A stretch of 64,000 nucleotides of DNA, from assembly GCA_027069135.1 (NCBI GenBank), contig JALXFE010000342.1, positions 1-64,000 of the forward strand, written 5' to 3'. The stretch comes from Thermoanaerobaculia bacterium (lineage in GTDB: Bacteria > Acidobacteriota > Thermoanaerobaculia > Multivoradales > JAHZIX01). The position numbers and the translations under genes are program-made. The notes beneath the pieces were generated by a model. That model was not told where the DNA came from. It was given only the letters and a program-made list of their open reading frames with translations, and ran no database searches. Of the stretch, positions 52,263 through 60,334 are shown one piece after another; within the stretch, counting starts at the first letter, position 1, and each line of letters opens with the position of its first letter.

Positions 52263-53036
52263 ATGCAACAGACATTGAAAGACCGTGCAGCCTTGGTCAC
52301 CGGCGGAGGATCCGGCATCGGTCTGGCCATCGCCAAGGCCCTGGTCGCGGCGGGGGCGAAGGTCGCGATTTCCGGTCGACGGCGAGACCCCCTGGACCAG
52401 GCCGTCGCGGACCTCGACAAAGACGGGGGGCAGGCCTTGGCGGTTCCCGGGGATGTGGCCGACCCGGCGGACGCCCGGCGCATGGTCGAGGAGACCGTCG
52501 AAGCTTTCGGGGGCCTACAAATCCTCGTGAACAATGCCGGTATCGCCCGTGGCGGCCCCCTTGCGGACATGTCTCCGGAGACCGTTCATGCCGTCGTCGA
52601 CATCGACTTGAAGGGCCCGATCTTCGTCACCCAGGCCGCCCTTCCCCACCTCCGAGAGCATCGCGAGGGGGACGGTGCGGCGGTGGTCAACATCTCCTCC
52701 TCTGTAACCTTCTCCGCCACGCCGAATTTCTCGGTGTATTCCGCCGCCAAGGCCGGTGTCGAGATGCTCACCCGCTGCTGGGCTCTCGATCATGCAAAAG
52801 ACCGTATCCGCTGCAACGCCATCAGCCCCGGTGTGGTAGAAACGCCGATCTTCGAGACCATGATGAGCGCCGCCGCAGCCTCCCGAGCCCTCGGTCAATT
52901 CGCCTCCGCGACCCCTCTGGGCCGGGTCGGTCAACCCCAAGACATCGCCGAGTTGGCTCTGTTTCTTGCCGATCCCCGGAGCCGTTGGATGACCGGTGCC
53001 ATCATCCCCCTGGACGGCGGTTTGAGTCTTGCCTGA
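52263..53036 (+). CDS. Short-chain dehydrogenase/reductase (SDR)
   Basis: This 257-residue classical SDR oxidoreductase has TGGGSGIG for the cofactor loop, NNAG at the end of strand four, catalytic Ser in VVNISSSVTFS, and the YSAAK motif with Tyr and Lys. SGRRRD after strand two suggests NADP preference. The C-terminus MTGAIIPLDGGLSLA is typical of the FabG-like group. The ATG at 52263 has GGAGAA five bases upstream. The substrate cannot be read from sequence. The next gene begins 59 bases downstream on the same strand. Confidence 0.92.
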   Translation: MQQTLKDRAALVTGGGSGIGLAIAKALVAAGAKVAISGRRRDPLDQAVADLDKDGGQALAVPGDVADPADARRMVEETVEAFGGLQILVNNAGIARGGPLADMSPETVHAVVDIDLKGPIFVTQAALPHLREHREGDGAAVVNISSSVTFSATPNFSVYSAAKAGVEMLTRCWALDHAKDRIRCNAISPGVVETPIFETMMSAAAASRALGQFASATPLGRVGQPQDIAELALFLADPRSRWMTGAIIPLDGGLSLA

Positions 53037-53095
53037 AGCCCGCCCCTAGGATCGTTTCTATTTCAGATTTCAAAGAAGCCAAGCGAGGTTAGACC

Positions 53096-54010
53096 ATGGG
53101 CCTATTGTCCGGATCCGCCAGTATCAGCCGTTTCAAAGTCGTCAGCCGACCTCCGGAGCCGGATTTCGAAACAGCGCGTTTCACCGAAATCCAACCCGGG
53201 TCCGAGGTGCGGGAGCGCTCCGGCTTTGTGCCCATGGAACCGGAGGCCGCCTACCAGGTGGGCCACGAGCGCTTCGCCTTTAGGGTCCGTCAGGACCAGC
53301 TCAAACCGGATCCGACGGCGGTGCGGGAACGGGTCAAGGATCTTATCCGCATCGAGCTCGACACCAGCGGCGCCAGCTCCGTGGGGCCCAAGAAACGCAA
53401 AATGCTCCGTGAGCTGGCGGAAGAGGAGCTCATCGTTCGCTCCTCCCCGCGGTCCAAGATCGTCGAAGGGACCATCGACGGCGAGACCCTCTACATCGCC
53501 AGCACCGCCAAGAACTTCCTCGGCACCGTCCTGCTGCTGCTACGCCAGGTGGGAGTCGTGGTCGAACCTTTCGCCCCCTGGACCGCGGACGGAAGCGCCG
53601 AGGAGATAGAGAGCGAATTGATCGAAATCCGCGAGCCCGGCCACTCGGTCCTCGGCTGCCGCTTTCTCAAAGCCTTGCTCGAAGACCGGGAGCTGCTCAT
53701 GGAACCGGTGACCGGCAGCGTACGGCTGCAGACCCGGGAAGCCAAGGTCTCCCTCACCGGCGCCGTCTTGACGGAGCTCTTCCGCTATGTCGAGCAGGAC
53801 GCAGAGATTCTCTCCGCCAAGCTCACCACCGGTGAGATCACCTTCCGCCTGGACGGCCCCAGCTTCCGCATCACCGGCCTCTCCATCGAAACCGCCCGCC
53901 ACGACCATTGGACCGAGCTCCTCGACGAACGGATCGAAAAAATCTCCGCCGCCTACGAGCTCTTGGACGGAAAATACGCCAGCCTCGCGGAACAGCTGGT
54001 CAAGAGCTGA
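53096..54010 (+). CDS. RdgC-like (recombination-associated) protein
   Basis: This 304-residue soluble protein begins MGLLSGSASISRFKVV, and its layout resembles RdgC-family proteins, which bind DNA as a ring and modulate RecA-dependent recombination. Supporting stretches are PMEPEAAYQVGHERFAFRVR, a basic helix VGPKKRKMLRELAEEELIVR, and the helical end LLDGKYASLAEQLVKS. The family similarity is by pattern only, so the function is moderately sure. The ArsC-family selenoprotein candidate starts 18 bases downstream, probably in the same transcript. Confidence 0.6.
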   Translation: MGLLSGSASISRFKVVSRPPEPDFETARFTEIQPGSEVRERSGFVPMEPEAAYQVGHERFAFRVRQDQLKPDPTAVRERVKDLIRIELDTSGASSVGPKKRKMLRELAEEELIVRSSPRSKIVEGTIDGETLYIASTAKNFLGTVLLLLRQVGVVVEPFAPWTADGSAEEIESELIEIREPGHSVLGCRFLKALLEDRELLMEPVTGSVRLQTREAKVSLTGAVLTELFRYVEQDAEILSAKLTTGEITFRLDGPSFRITGLSIETARHDHWTELLDERIEKISAAYELLDGKYASLAEQLVKS

Positions 54011-54028
54011 GGAAGGAGAGCTAAAAAG

Positions 54029-54385
54029 GTGATCACTCTGATTTGCACCCGCACGTGAGGCACCTGTCGCAAGGCGGTCGCCTTGCTCGACGAAAAAGGC
54101 ATCCCCTACGAGTACCGGGAGTACCGTTTGGATCCCTTGAGCGAGGAGGAGATCCGGGCGGTGTTGAAGAAGCTGCGGCTCCCCGCCTCGGGCGTCCTTC
54201 GTAAAGGGGATAGAGCCAACAAGGAGCTTGGGCTCACCGGGGAAGAGCCGGAGGTGGAATTGATCCGGCATATGGCCCGGCAGCCTACCCTCCTGCAGCG
54301 ACCCATCGCGATCCTCGGAGACGAGGCCGTTCTCGGCCGACCGGTGGAGAGGGTCTTGGAGCTGCCAGTAGAGCCAGGACAGTAG
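54029..54385 (+). CDS. ArsC-family thioredoxin-fold protein with predicted selenocysteine at the catalytic position
   Basis: From GTG at 54029 the frame reads MITLICTRT, then TGA at 54056-54058, then GTCRKAVALLDEKGIPYEYR and so on to TAG at 54385, 118 residues in all. In ArsC/Spx relatives the residue at the TGA is the catalytic Cys (pattern CGTCRKA), so reading it as selenocysteine gives a U-x-x-C motif. The rest is a normal ArsC-like protein: LDPLSEEEIRAVLKKL, VLRKGD, LIRHMARQPTLLQRPIAILG and an RPVERVLEL end. GGAAGGAGAG lies upstream of the GTG. A hairpin with a GGUC loop starts 7 bases after the TGA. It probably acts as a thiol or selenol oxidoreductase; arsenate reduction is only one possibility. 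No insertion machinery is in the window. The alternative is a nonsense-mutated gene. Confidence 0.8.
54066..54091 (+). promoter_or_regulatory. Candidate bacterial SECIS hairpin
   Basis: GTCG (54066-54069) pairs with CGAC (54088-54091), and CAAGG (54070-54074) pairs with CCTTG (54081-54085), leaving a two-base bulge CT on the 3' side. The apical loop is CGGTCG. The GGUC in the loop begins 17 bases after the TGA. In the well studied E. coli fdhF element the loop GGUCU begins about 18 bases after the UGA, and the loop GGU bases bind SelB. Confidence 0.7.
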
Positions 54386-54464
54386 AGACGGGCCAGTAGA
54401 GACGGGCCAGTAGAGACGGGCCAGTAGAGACGGGCCAGTAGAGACGGGCCAGTAGAGCCGGGCT
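54367..54464. repeat. Seven tandem 14-bp repeats
   Basis: The unit AGTAGAGACGGGCC is repeated without change five times at 54381-54450. A diverged copy flanks it on each side (54367-54380 and 54451-54464). The stop codon of the ArsC-family gene lies inside the second unit. Because 14 is not a multiple of three, changes in copy number would not extend that protein. Confidence 0.95.
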
Positions 54465-54524
54465 GGTTGCGAGCCCGCCGGGCGGCGGCCAGGGGAGGGC
54501 TGGAAGTCCGATGGAGGGCTCTGG

Positions 54525-55478
54525 TCAGGGGATCATCTGGATCTTTCGCACCCCGGACTTGGCGGCGTGCTCCAGGGCTTCAAGGGCCTGGCGGAGCGGA
54601 TACTCACCGTCGATCAAGGGCTCGACGGCAATGGCGCCTTGCTCCAGGAGGCGAAGAGCCGGCTCGAAGGGGCCGCAGCGGGAGCCCAGGACTCGCACTT
54701 CTGCGACCACCAACTTGGTCAGGTCCACGGTGACTCTCTTGGCGAGAGTGCTCTTCAGGACCAGATCCCCCTTGGGGCGGACCAGGCGTAGGGACTCGGC
54801 CAGACCGCCCTCGTTGCCGGTGGCCTCGACCACCAGATCGAAAGCATCGCTGGGCGACTCCGAGGCCAGGCCGGTCTCCAAACCGAGCCTCTCGGGCAGG
54901 GTCAGCGACTCCTTCCGGCGACCGAGGACCTTGGGGGCGCCGCCGGCTAAGGCCAGGACCTGGGCAATCAATAGGCCTAGACGCCCTGGGCCCACCACCG
55001 CCACCCGCGCCGAAGGGGGCAAAGGTAGCTGCTCCCGAATGCGCAGGGCGGCGGCCAGAGGCTCTGCAAAGACCGCGACCCGATCCTCGAGGCTCTCCGG
55101 GACCGGCAGAAGGTTCGCTTCCGGCAGGGTCAGGTAATCGGCGAAGGCACCGTCCTTGCCATCGATCCCTAGGACCTTGCGTCGGGGGCAATGCTCTGGA
55201 CCGGAGCCTATGCATTCCGGGCATTGGCGGCAGCCCAGGTTGATCGAACCGACGACCCGCTGTCCTTGCCACTCCGGATCTTCCGACTCCTCGACGACGC
55301 CGACGAACTCATGCCCTAAGACCCCACGAAAGGCGCGGTAGCCCTTGAGGATCTCCAAATCCGTGGCGCAGATTCCCAATCGGATCACCCGGATGAGAGC
55401 CTCCCCGGGGCCCCGCTCCGGGAGGGGGCGGTTCAGGACGAGGCGAGGGCCGGTGTCGGTGACCTCAACCGCTCGCAC
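54525..55478 (-). CDS. Zinc-dependent medium-chain alcohol dehydrogenase
   Basis: This 317-residue MDR-family dehydrogenase has the catalytic zinc-site start GICATDLEILKGYRAFRGVL and GHEF, and the structural zinc motif CRQCPECIGSGPEHC with four cysteines. The Rossmann motif is VAVVGPGRLGLLIAQ. It is shorter than many relatives (about 340 residues) but appears complete to the end AAKSGVRKIQMIP. The GTG start overlaps the 3' end of the DUF6986 gene by 14 bases, so it is the last gene of the xanthine dehydrogenase operon. The substrate is unknown; its position suggests an aldehyde, alcohol or hydroxy-acid intermediate of purine or one-carbon metabolism. Confidence 0.85.
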   Translation of the reverse strand: MRAVEVTDTGPRLVLNRPLPERGPGEALIRVIRLGICATDLEILKGYRAFRGVLGHEFVGVVEESEDPEWQGQRVVGSINLGCRQCPECIGSGPEHCPRRKVLGIDGKDGAFADYLTLPEANLLPVPESLEDRVAVFAEPLAAALRIREQLPLPPSARVAVVGPGRLGLLIAQVLALAGGAPKVLGRRKESLTLPERLGLETGLASESPSDAFDLVVEATGNEGGLAESLRLVRPKGDLVLKSTLAKRVTVDLTKLVVAEVRVLGSRCGPFEPALRLLEQGAIAVEPLIDGEYPLRQALEALEHAAKSGVRKIQMIP

Positions 55479-56823
55479 GGCGAGTCTCGAGAATCCTCAG
55501 GAAAGAGCGCCCGCGAAGCTCCTCTAGGGTCAGGCCCGTGGCCAGCACCTCGTCTTCCGTCAAGGCTCCGCAGCTCAAGCCCCGCAGAAAGTAATTGAGC
55601 AGACCCTGACCCGTAGCGGCGTCGTCGAACACATCTCCCACCAGGGTCGCCTGGGCCGCCTGGCGGACGAAATTCGACAGGCGCTCCGTGGCCGCCTCGC
55701 GGCCTTCAAGGAAGAACGAGTAGAGGGCGGCGTAGCGGGTCGGCAGCTGGGCCGGGTGCAGATCCCAACCCTGAAAAAAGGCGTTCTCCAAGGAGTGGAG
55801 CACGTGCTCGAAGTGGAGACACCAGGCGCCATGGACCCGCCGGGCGTTCTCTTTCTCCTGCTCCCGGGTCAGCGCGGCGTCCGCGGTGGCCCGATGGGGT
55901 GCGACCGGCAGGATGTTCGTGGCGCCGTCGGAGAGGAACACTCCCGTCCCCGCCAGGGCGATCTGCATCAGGCCGCGGGCCGCATCGCAGGCCGCGTGAT
56001 CCATGGTCTGCTGCTCGGCGGTGATCTCCAGGCTGGCCGTATAGTCGTAGACGCCGAAGTGGGCGCCGGTGCAGCGGCCCCGGGCGGCGGCCACCAGAGC
56101 CGGTAACGCGAGGCGTCCTTGGGGATCAAAAAGGCTCTGAGGGGTCTCCACCATCAACTCCAGCTTTAGGGAACCCGGTGCCAACCCGGCCTTCTCCTCG
56201 AAGGCCTGAAGCAGATCCACCAGGCCCGCCACCTGTTGCGGAACGGTGACCTTCGGCAAGGTGATCACGAAGCCCGCCGGCATCTCGCCGCCGGTCTTTT
56301 CGAGCAACGCGGTCAGGAAAAGATCCAAGGTCCGGGCGCCACGGCGGGCCAGCTCGCGGCTGAACGTCTTGATACGGATTCCCAGGAACGGCGGCAGGAT
56401 CCCAAACTCCGCGCCGCGAGCCACCTGGTGGGCGGCGGAGACGGCGCAGGCGTCCTCCTCCTCGTCCGGACGGTTGCCGTAGCCGTCCTCGAAATCGATG
56501 CGAAAATCCTCCACGGGCTCCCGCCGGAGCTTGGCGACGACGCGGTCGTACACCGTCTCGGCTAACTCGCTCGAATGTTCCATGCCGATGGCGTTGGCGA
56601 AGGCCTCGGCGTCGGGGCCGTATCGCTCCAGCGATCTGAGCGCCAGCTGCCCCAGCTTCTGAGCGGAGTCTGCACGAAAAAGATGAGCCCCACCGTAGAC
56701 CGTATGTACCGGCTGCCGGGCTGTGGATTGTCCCGGGTAGAGGGCCGCCCAGGAGTCGTAGGCGCCCAGCATGGGGCCGAAAATCGTGGCGATGGCGGTG
56801 GAATCAAGGGTCGTCTTCATCAT
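55465..56823 (-). CDS. DUF6986 protein (HpcH/HpaI aldolase/citrate-lyase-like)
   Basis: This 452-residue protein corresponds to the DUF6986 group, sometimes labelled phosphoenolpyruvate kinase-like or malate-synthase-like. Visible features include FRIDFEDGYGNRPDEEEDA (metal-site-like acidic loop), VITLPKVTVPQQVAGLVDLL, LKLELMVETPQSLFDPQGRL and GAHFGVYDYTASLEIT, which fit a TIM barrel of the aldolase/citrate-lyase type. It is full length. GAGGAACC precedes the ATG. It lies 18 bases after the xanthine dehydrogenase FAD subunit. Association with purine genes suggests a step handling glyoxylate or another C2-C3 product, but that is inference from position. Confidence 0.8.
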   Translation of the reverse strand: MMKTTLDSTAIATIFGPMLGAYDSWAALYPGQSTARQPVHTVYGGAHLFRADSAQKLGQLALRSLERYGPDAEAFANAIGMEHSSELAETVYDRVVAKLRREPVEDFRIDFEDGYGNRPDEEEDACAVSAAHQVARGAEFGILPPFLGIRIKTFSRELARRGARTLDLFLTALLEKTGGEMPAGFVITLPKVTVPQQVAGLVDLLQAFEEKAGLAPGSLKLELMVETPQSLFDPQGRLALPALVAAARGRCTGAHFGVYDYTASLEITAEQQTMDHAACDAARGLMQIALAGTGVFLSDGATNILPVAPHRATADAALTREQEKENARRVHGAWCLHFEHVLHSLENAFFQGWDLHPAQLPTRYAALYSFFLEGREAATERLSNFVRQAAQATLVGDVFDDAATGQGLLNYFLRGLSCGALTEDEVLATGLTLEELRGRSFLRILETRRASG

Positions 56824-56841
56824 GGTTCCTCGGATCCTGCC

Positions 56842-57666
56842 TTATTTCTCATCTGAGAATAAGGCATGGAAGAGCGTGCGGGAAAAGACCTTCTGCCGAT
56901 ACTGTGCCGTCGAGCGGATATCGTCGATGGGAGAAACATCCTGCCGGATCGCAGGCATCAGATCCTCCGGTCGCCGAATGGGAGAACCGTGCTCCAACAT
57001 CCCTTCGAGAGTCCGGCAACGGCAGACCGTCGGCGCCATGCTGTTGGCCACCACCCGCCAACCGGCGGCGCTGTGAGTGGCCGCGAACCCCAATTTGGTG
57101 ATCGCCTGAGCCCTCCGAGGCCCGATCTTCTCGAAGACTTCTACGTCGTGGCGGCGACGCGGCAGCCGTACCGCCCGGACCAGCTGGTTGGGGCGACGCC
57201 GCATCTGCTTATAGCCCAAATAGAACTCCGAAAGAGGAATTTCCTCCTCCCCTTGAGTCGAGACCAACTCCACCACCGCGTCGTAGGCCATCAAGACCGG
57301 AACCCCGTCGGCTGCCGGGGATGCGTTGACGATATTCCCCGCCCAGGTGCCCCGGGCCTGGATCTGCACCGCTCCCACCTGCCGACCGGCCTTTTCAAGG
57401 AGCGGGAAGGCATCGCAGACCGCCCGGTCCCCGAGGGTCTGCCAATAGGTCACTCCCCCCCCCAGGATGAGAGCGCTGTCGCTCCAGCGGATCGCTCGGA
57501 GCTCCGCCAATTGGGAAAGATCGAGGAAGGTGCGGCCGTGATCCTCGAAACGCTGGGGCCAGTGGACCAGAAGATCGGTTCCTCCCGCCAGGGGAACGGC
57601 CTTTCCATCGGAGGCCGCCAACATCTCGCAGGCTTCCTCGAGATCCGAGGGAAAGAGCATCGTCAT
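56842..57666 (-). CDS. Xanthine dehydrogenase family, FAD-binding subunit
   Basis: This is the 274-residue FAD-binding medium subunit of a three-subunit molybdenum hydroxylase. The FAD motif is AVPLAGGTDLLVHW near the N-terminus. QARGTWAGNIVNASPAADGV is the second FAD loop typical of XdhB/CoxM. The C-terminal CO-dehydrogenase flavoprotein domain ends near IRSTAQYRQKVFSRTLFHAL. The start overlaps the stop of the iron-sulfur subunit gene by four bases (ATGA), so the two are translationally coupled. It passes electrons from the iron-sulfur clusters to NAD+ or another acceptor. Confidence 0.93.
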   Translation of the reverse strand: MTMLFPSDLEEACEMLAASDGKAVPLAGGTDLLVHWPQRFEDHGRTFLDLSQLAELRAIRWSDSALILGGGVTYWQTLGDRAVCDAFPLLEKAGRQVGAVQIQARGTWAGNIVNASPAADGVPVLMAYDAVVELVSTQGEEEIPLSEFYLGYKQMRRRPNQLVRAVRLPRRRHDVEVFEKIGPRRAQAITKLGFAATHSAAGWRVVANSMAPTVCRCRTLEGMLEHGSPIRRPEDLMPAIRQDVSPIDDIRSTAQYRQKVFSRTLFHALFSDEK

Positions 57667-58136
57667 GGCGATGTTTCCTCCTGGCGCAGAGCCTCGGCGA
57701 TCCCTTCGATGATGCCGTCATAGCCCGTGCAACGGCAGAGGTTCCCCGCCATCAGCTGGCGGACGGACGCACGCTCTAGCAGCCCCGGATGATCGATCAC
57801 AAACCGAGCGGTCATCACGACGCCGGGAGTGCAGGCGCCGCATTGGGTCGCACCGGACGTGTGAAGCTCGACGAGAGCCTCCGGCGCCACGCTCTCTACG
57901 GTGTCCACCCGGCGATTCCGGACCTGACCGACCAGGATCAGGCAGGAGTTGACGGGAACTCCGTCGAGATGCACGGTGCAGGCGCCGCATTCGCCTTCGC
58001 CGCAACCCTCCTTGGTCCCGGGCAACCCCAAGCGGTAGCGCAGGACGTCCAGGAGCCGCTCGGTTCCGGTACCGCTGAACCGGATCTCTTCGCCATTCAG
58101 GGTGAAGCCGATGTCTCGGTGCTCGGGCTTCGTCAT
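57663..58136 (-). CDS. Xanthine dehydrogenase family, 2Fe-2S subunit
   Basis: This 157-residue small subunit has two [2Fe-2S] clusters. The plant-ferredoxin-type cluster is GCGEGECGACTVHLDG with a later Cys in VNSCLI. The helical cluster is QCGACTPGVVMTARF followed by GNLCRCTGYDGI. It starts MTKPEHRDIGFTLNGEEI. Its ATG overlaps the end of the molybdenum subunit gene by four bases, and its own stop overlaps the FAD subunit start. It relays electrons between the molybdenum site and FAD. Confidence 0.95.
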   Translation of the reverse strand: MTKPEHRDIGFTLNGEEIRFSGTGTERLLDVLRYRLGLPGTKEGCGEGECGACTVHLDGVPVNSCLILVGQVRNRRVDTVESVAPEALVELHTSGATQCGACTPGVVMTARFVIDHPGLLERASVRQLMAGNLCRCTGYDGIIEGIAEALRQEETSP

Positions 58137-60334
58137 CGGGCAACCTCCCGGGCTTCGAGCACCGACATCATCCGCTCCGGGGTCAATGGGATTGTGCAGG
58201 GATCCGCTCCCGTGGCCGCGGCGACGGCATTGACGATGGCGGGAGCCGGGCCGTCCATGGGGAGCTCACCGATGCCTTTGGCCCCTTGAGCGCCGTGGGC
58301 ATAGGGGTTCTCCAGAAACGCTACCCGGATCGGCGGTACGTCATCGCTGGTGGGAATGATGTAGTTGGTCAGCTGACCGTTGGCCATGGCGCCGTCCTTG
58401 AAGCGGAAATCCTCCAAGAGGGCCCAACCGATGCCCTGAACGACGCCCCCTTGGATCTGCCCCCGGGCCAGGACTTCATGGAGGACTTTTCCGATTTCCT
58501 GAACGGCGACAAAATCCAAGACCCTCGCCGTGTAGGTTCGAAGGTCCACTTCCACGGCGGCGACATAGGTCGCCCAGGCGAAGGCCCCATAAGCCTCACC
58601 GCGATAGTTCGCATCATCCCAGTGGATGCCATCGGGTGGCTCGTAATGGGCGGTGCCCAACAATTCCTCACCGGGGTGTTGCCGGTGCCAGAGCGCAAGG
58701 GCGGCGGTCAAGACCTCGCCACGCTCCTCGTTCCCCAAACCGAGGCGTCGGCGCAAATCGTCACAGGCCTTCTCGATGAGACCGCCCACGACCATAGTCG
58801 TGCGAGAGGCCACGGTGGGTCCGCTATCCGGAACCCGGGCGGTGTCCGGCTCGGCGATCACCACATCCTCCGCCTTAAGGCCCAGGCGATCCGTCACCAA
58901 TTGGGTGAACACCGTCTGGGTACCCTGCCCCATCTCCGTGTTGGCGGTACGCACCTCGACTTTGCCGTCCGCCAGCCCCGCCACGTGGACTTCGGAGGCG
59001 AGATATACCTCACCGCTGCCGGTAAATCCGGCACCATGGAGAAACGTCGCGAGCCCGACACCCCGACGCAGATAGGGGTGGGTGTCGTTGAAATCCAGGT
59101 AGGCGCGGCGTTTGTGCTGAAAGGAGGAAAGCTCGAGAGCCCGGTCGAGAACCTTAAGACGGTCCGTACCGTCGGTGATGACCTGACCGGTGGCCGTCTC
59201 CTCGCCGTCCCGGATCAGATTCCGGCGCCGGATGCGAACCGGATCCAGAGTCAACTCCGAAGCGATGCGGTCCATCTGCCGTTCGCAGGCGAAGAGGCTT
59301 TGGGGAGCTCCGAAGCCCCGAAAGGCTCCGAAAGGGACCGCGTTGGTCAGGACGGCGCGCCCCCGGATGCGCACATTCTCACAGTGGTAGGGCCCAGCGG
59401 CGTGGATCACCGCCCGGCTCAGCACCACCGAAGAGAGCGTGGCGTAGGCTCCGGCATCGAGAACCACTTCGATATCTTGAGCCAGAAGCCGTCCCTTGGT
59501 ATCGACCGCCGTGCGGTGCCGGATCCAGGAAGGGTGGCGCTTGGTGGTCGCCACCATATCCTCGCCCCGCTCGTAGATGAGCTTCACGGGCTTGCCCGCT
59601 TTGAGCGCGAGCAACGCCGCGTGGAGGGCGATGCCGGAAGGGAACTCCTCCTTGCCCCCGAAGCCACCGCCGGTGGGAGCTTGGACCACCCGCACCTCGT
59701 GATCCTCCCGCCCCAGGGCCAATTTCAACGCCTTCTGCACGTAATAGGGGCATTGCATCGAGCCCTTCACCGTCACGACGCCATCTTCCACCCAGGCCAA
59801 CATCCCCTGGGTCTCGAGATACACGTGTTCCTGGGCACCGGTCGTAAAGACGCCCTCGACGACGACGGGGGCCTTCGCCAGGGCCTTATCCACGTCGCCT
59901 TTTTCGATCTTGAGCTCTTTGAAAACGTTGTCGTTCCCGTGCTGGATCTGCGCGGGTTCCGGCGGCTGCCGAAAATCAAAGATCGGCGGCTCCTCCTCCA
60001 CCACCACCTCTACCGCCTCCACCGCTCGCCGCAGGAGGTCCCGGTCGGCGTGAGCCAAGAGCACCACCGCCTCGTGGACATGGCGCACCGCCTCCGCGGC
60101 CAACACCGGCTGATCCGTCTCGATCAAGGCGATGACGTTCTCGCCGGGCAAATCCCGATGATCCACCACCACGAACTCCCCCCAATCGAACCCCTCCCCG
60201 AACCGCACCTCCCGGATCCGCCCCCGGGCGCAGGAGCTTCGAACCGTCGCTCCCCACAGGCAATCCGCTACCGTGAGGTCGTCGACATAAGCCTCCCGGC
60301 CCATCAATTTGGCCAGCCCTTCCCGGCGCTTCAA
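58133..60334 (-). CDS. Xanthine dehydrogenase family, molybdopterin-binding subunit
   Basis: This is the large molybdenum subunit, 733 residues from the chosen start, which hydroxylates purines such as xanthine. The alpha/beta hammerhead begins KRREGLAKLMGREAYVDDLT. Molybdopterin-binding motifs include QAPTGGGFGGKEEFPSGIAL and FGAFRGFGAPQSLFACE. Near the end ARGQIQGGVVQGIGWALLED and the Glu-containing KGIGELPMDGPAPAIVNAV are seen; the latter carries the conserved active-site Glu. TTG at 60334 has GGAGG six bases upstream and fits family N-termini. A longer start at 60403 (MDTSGENRRN) has no such support. It is the first gene of a five-gene operon. The exact substrate cannot be fixed, but the allantoin genes at the other window end favour purine oxidation. 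Confidence 0.92.
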   Translation of the reverse strand: MKRREGLAKLMGREAYVDDLTVADCLWGATVRSSCARGRIREVRFGEGFDWGEFVVVDHRDLPGENVIALIETDQPVLAAEAVRHVHEAVVLLAHADRDLLRRAVEAVEVVVEEEPPIFDFRQPPEPAQIQHGNDNVFKELKIEKGDVDKALAKAPVVVEGVFTTGAQEHVYLETQGMLAWVEDGVVTVKGSMQCPYYVQKALKLALGREDHEVRVVQAPTGGGFGGKEEFPSGIALHAALLALKAGKPVKLIYERGEDMVATTKRHPSWIRHRTAVDTKGRLLAQDIEVVLDAGAYATLSSVVLSRAVIHAAGPYHCENVRIRGRAVLTNAVPFGAFRGFGAPQSLFACERQMDRIASELTLDPVRIRRRNLIRDGEETATGQVITDGTDRLKVLDRALELSSFQHKRRAYLDFNDTHPYLRRGVGLATFLHGAGFTGSGEVYLASEVHVAGLADGKVEVRTANTEMGQGTQTVFTQLVTDRLGLKAEDVVIAEPDTARVPDSGPTVASRTTMVVGGLIEKACDDLRRRLGLGNEERGEVLTAALALWHRQHPGEELLGTAHYEPPDGIHWDDANYRGEAYGAFAWATYVAAVEVDLRTYTARVLDFVAVQEIGKVLHEVLARGQIQGGVVQGIGWALLEDFRFKDGAMANGQLTNYIIPTSDDVPPIRVAFLENPYAHGAQGAKGIGELPMDGPAPAIVNAVAAATGADPCTIPLTPERMMSVLEAREVAR

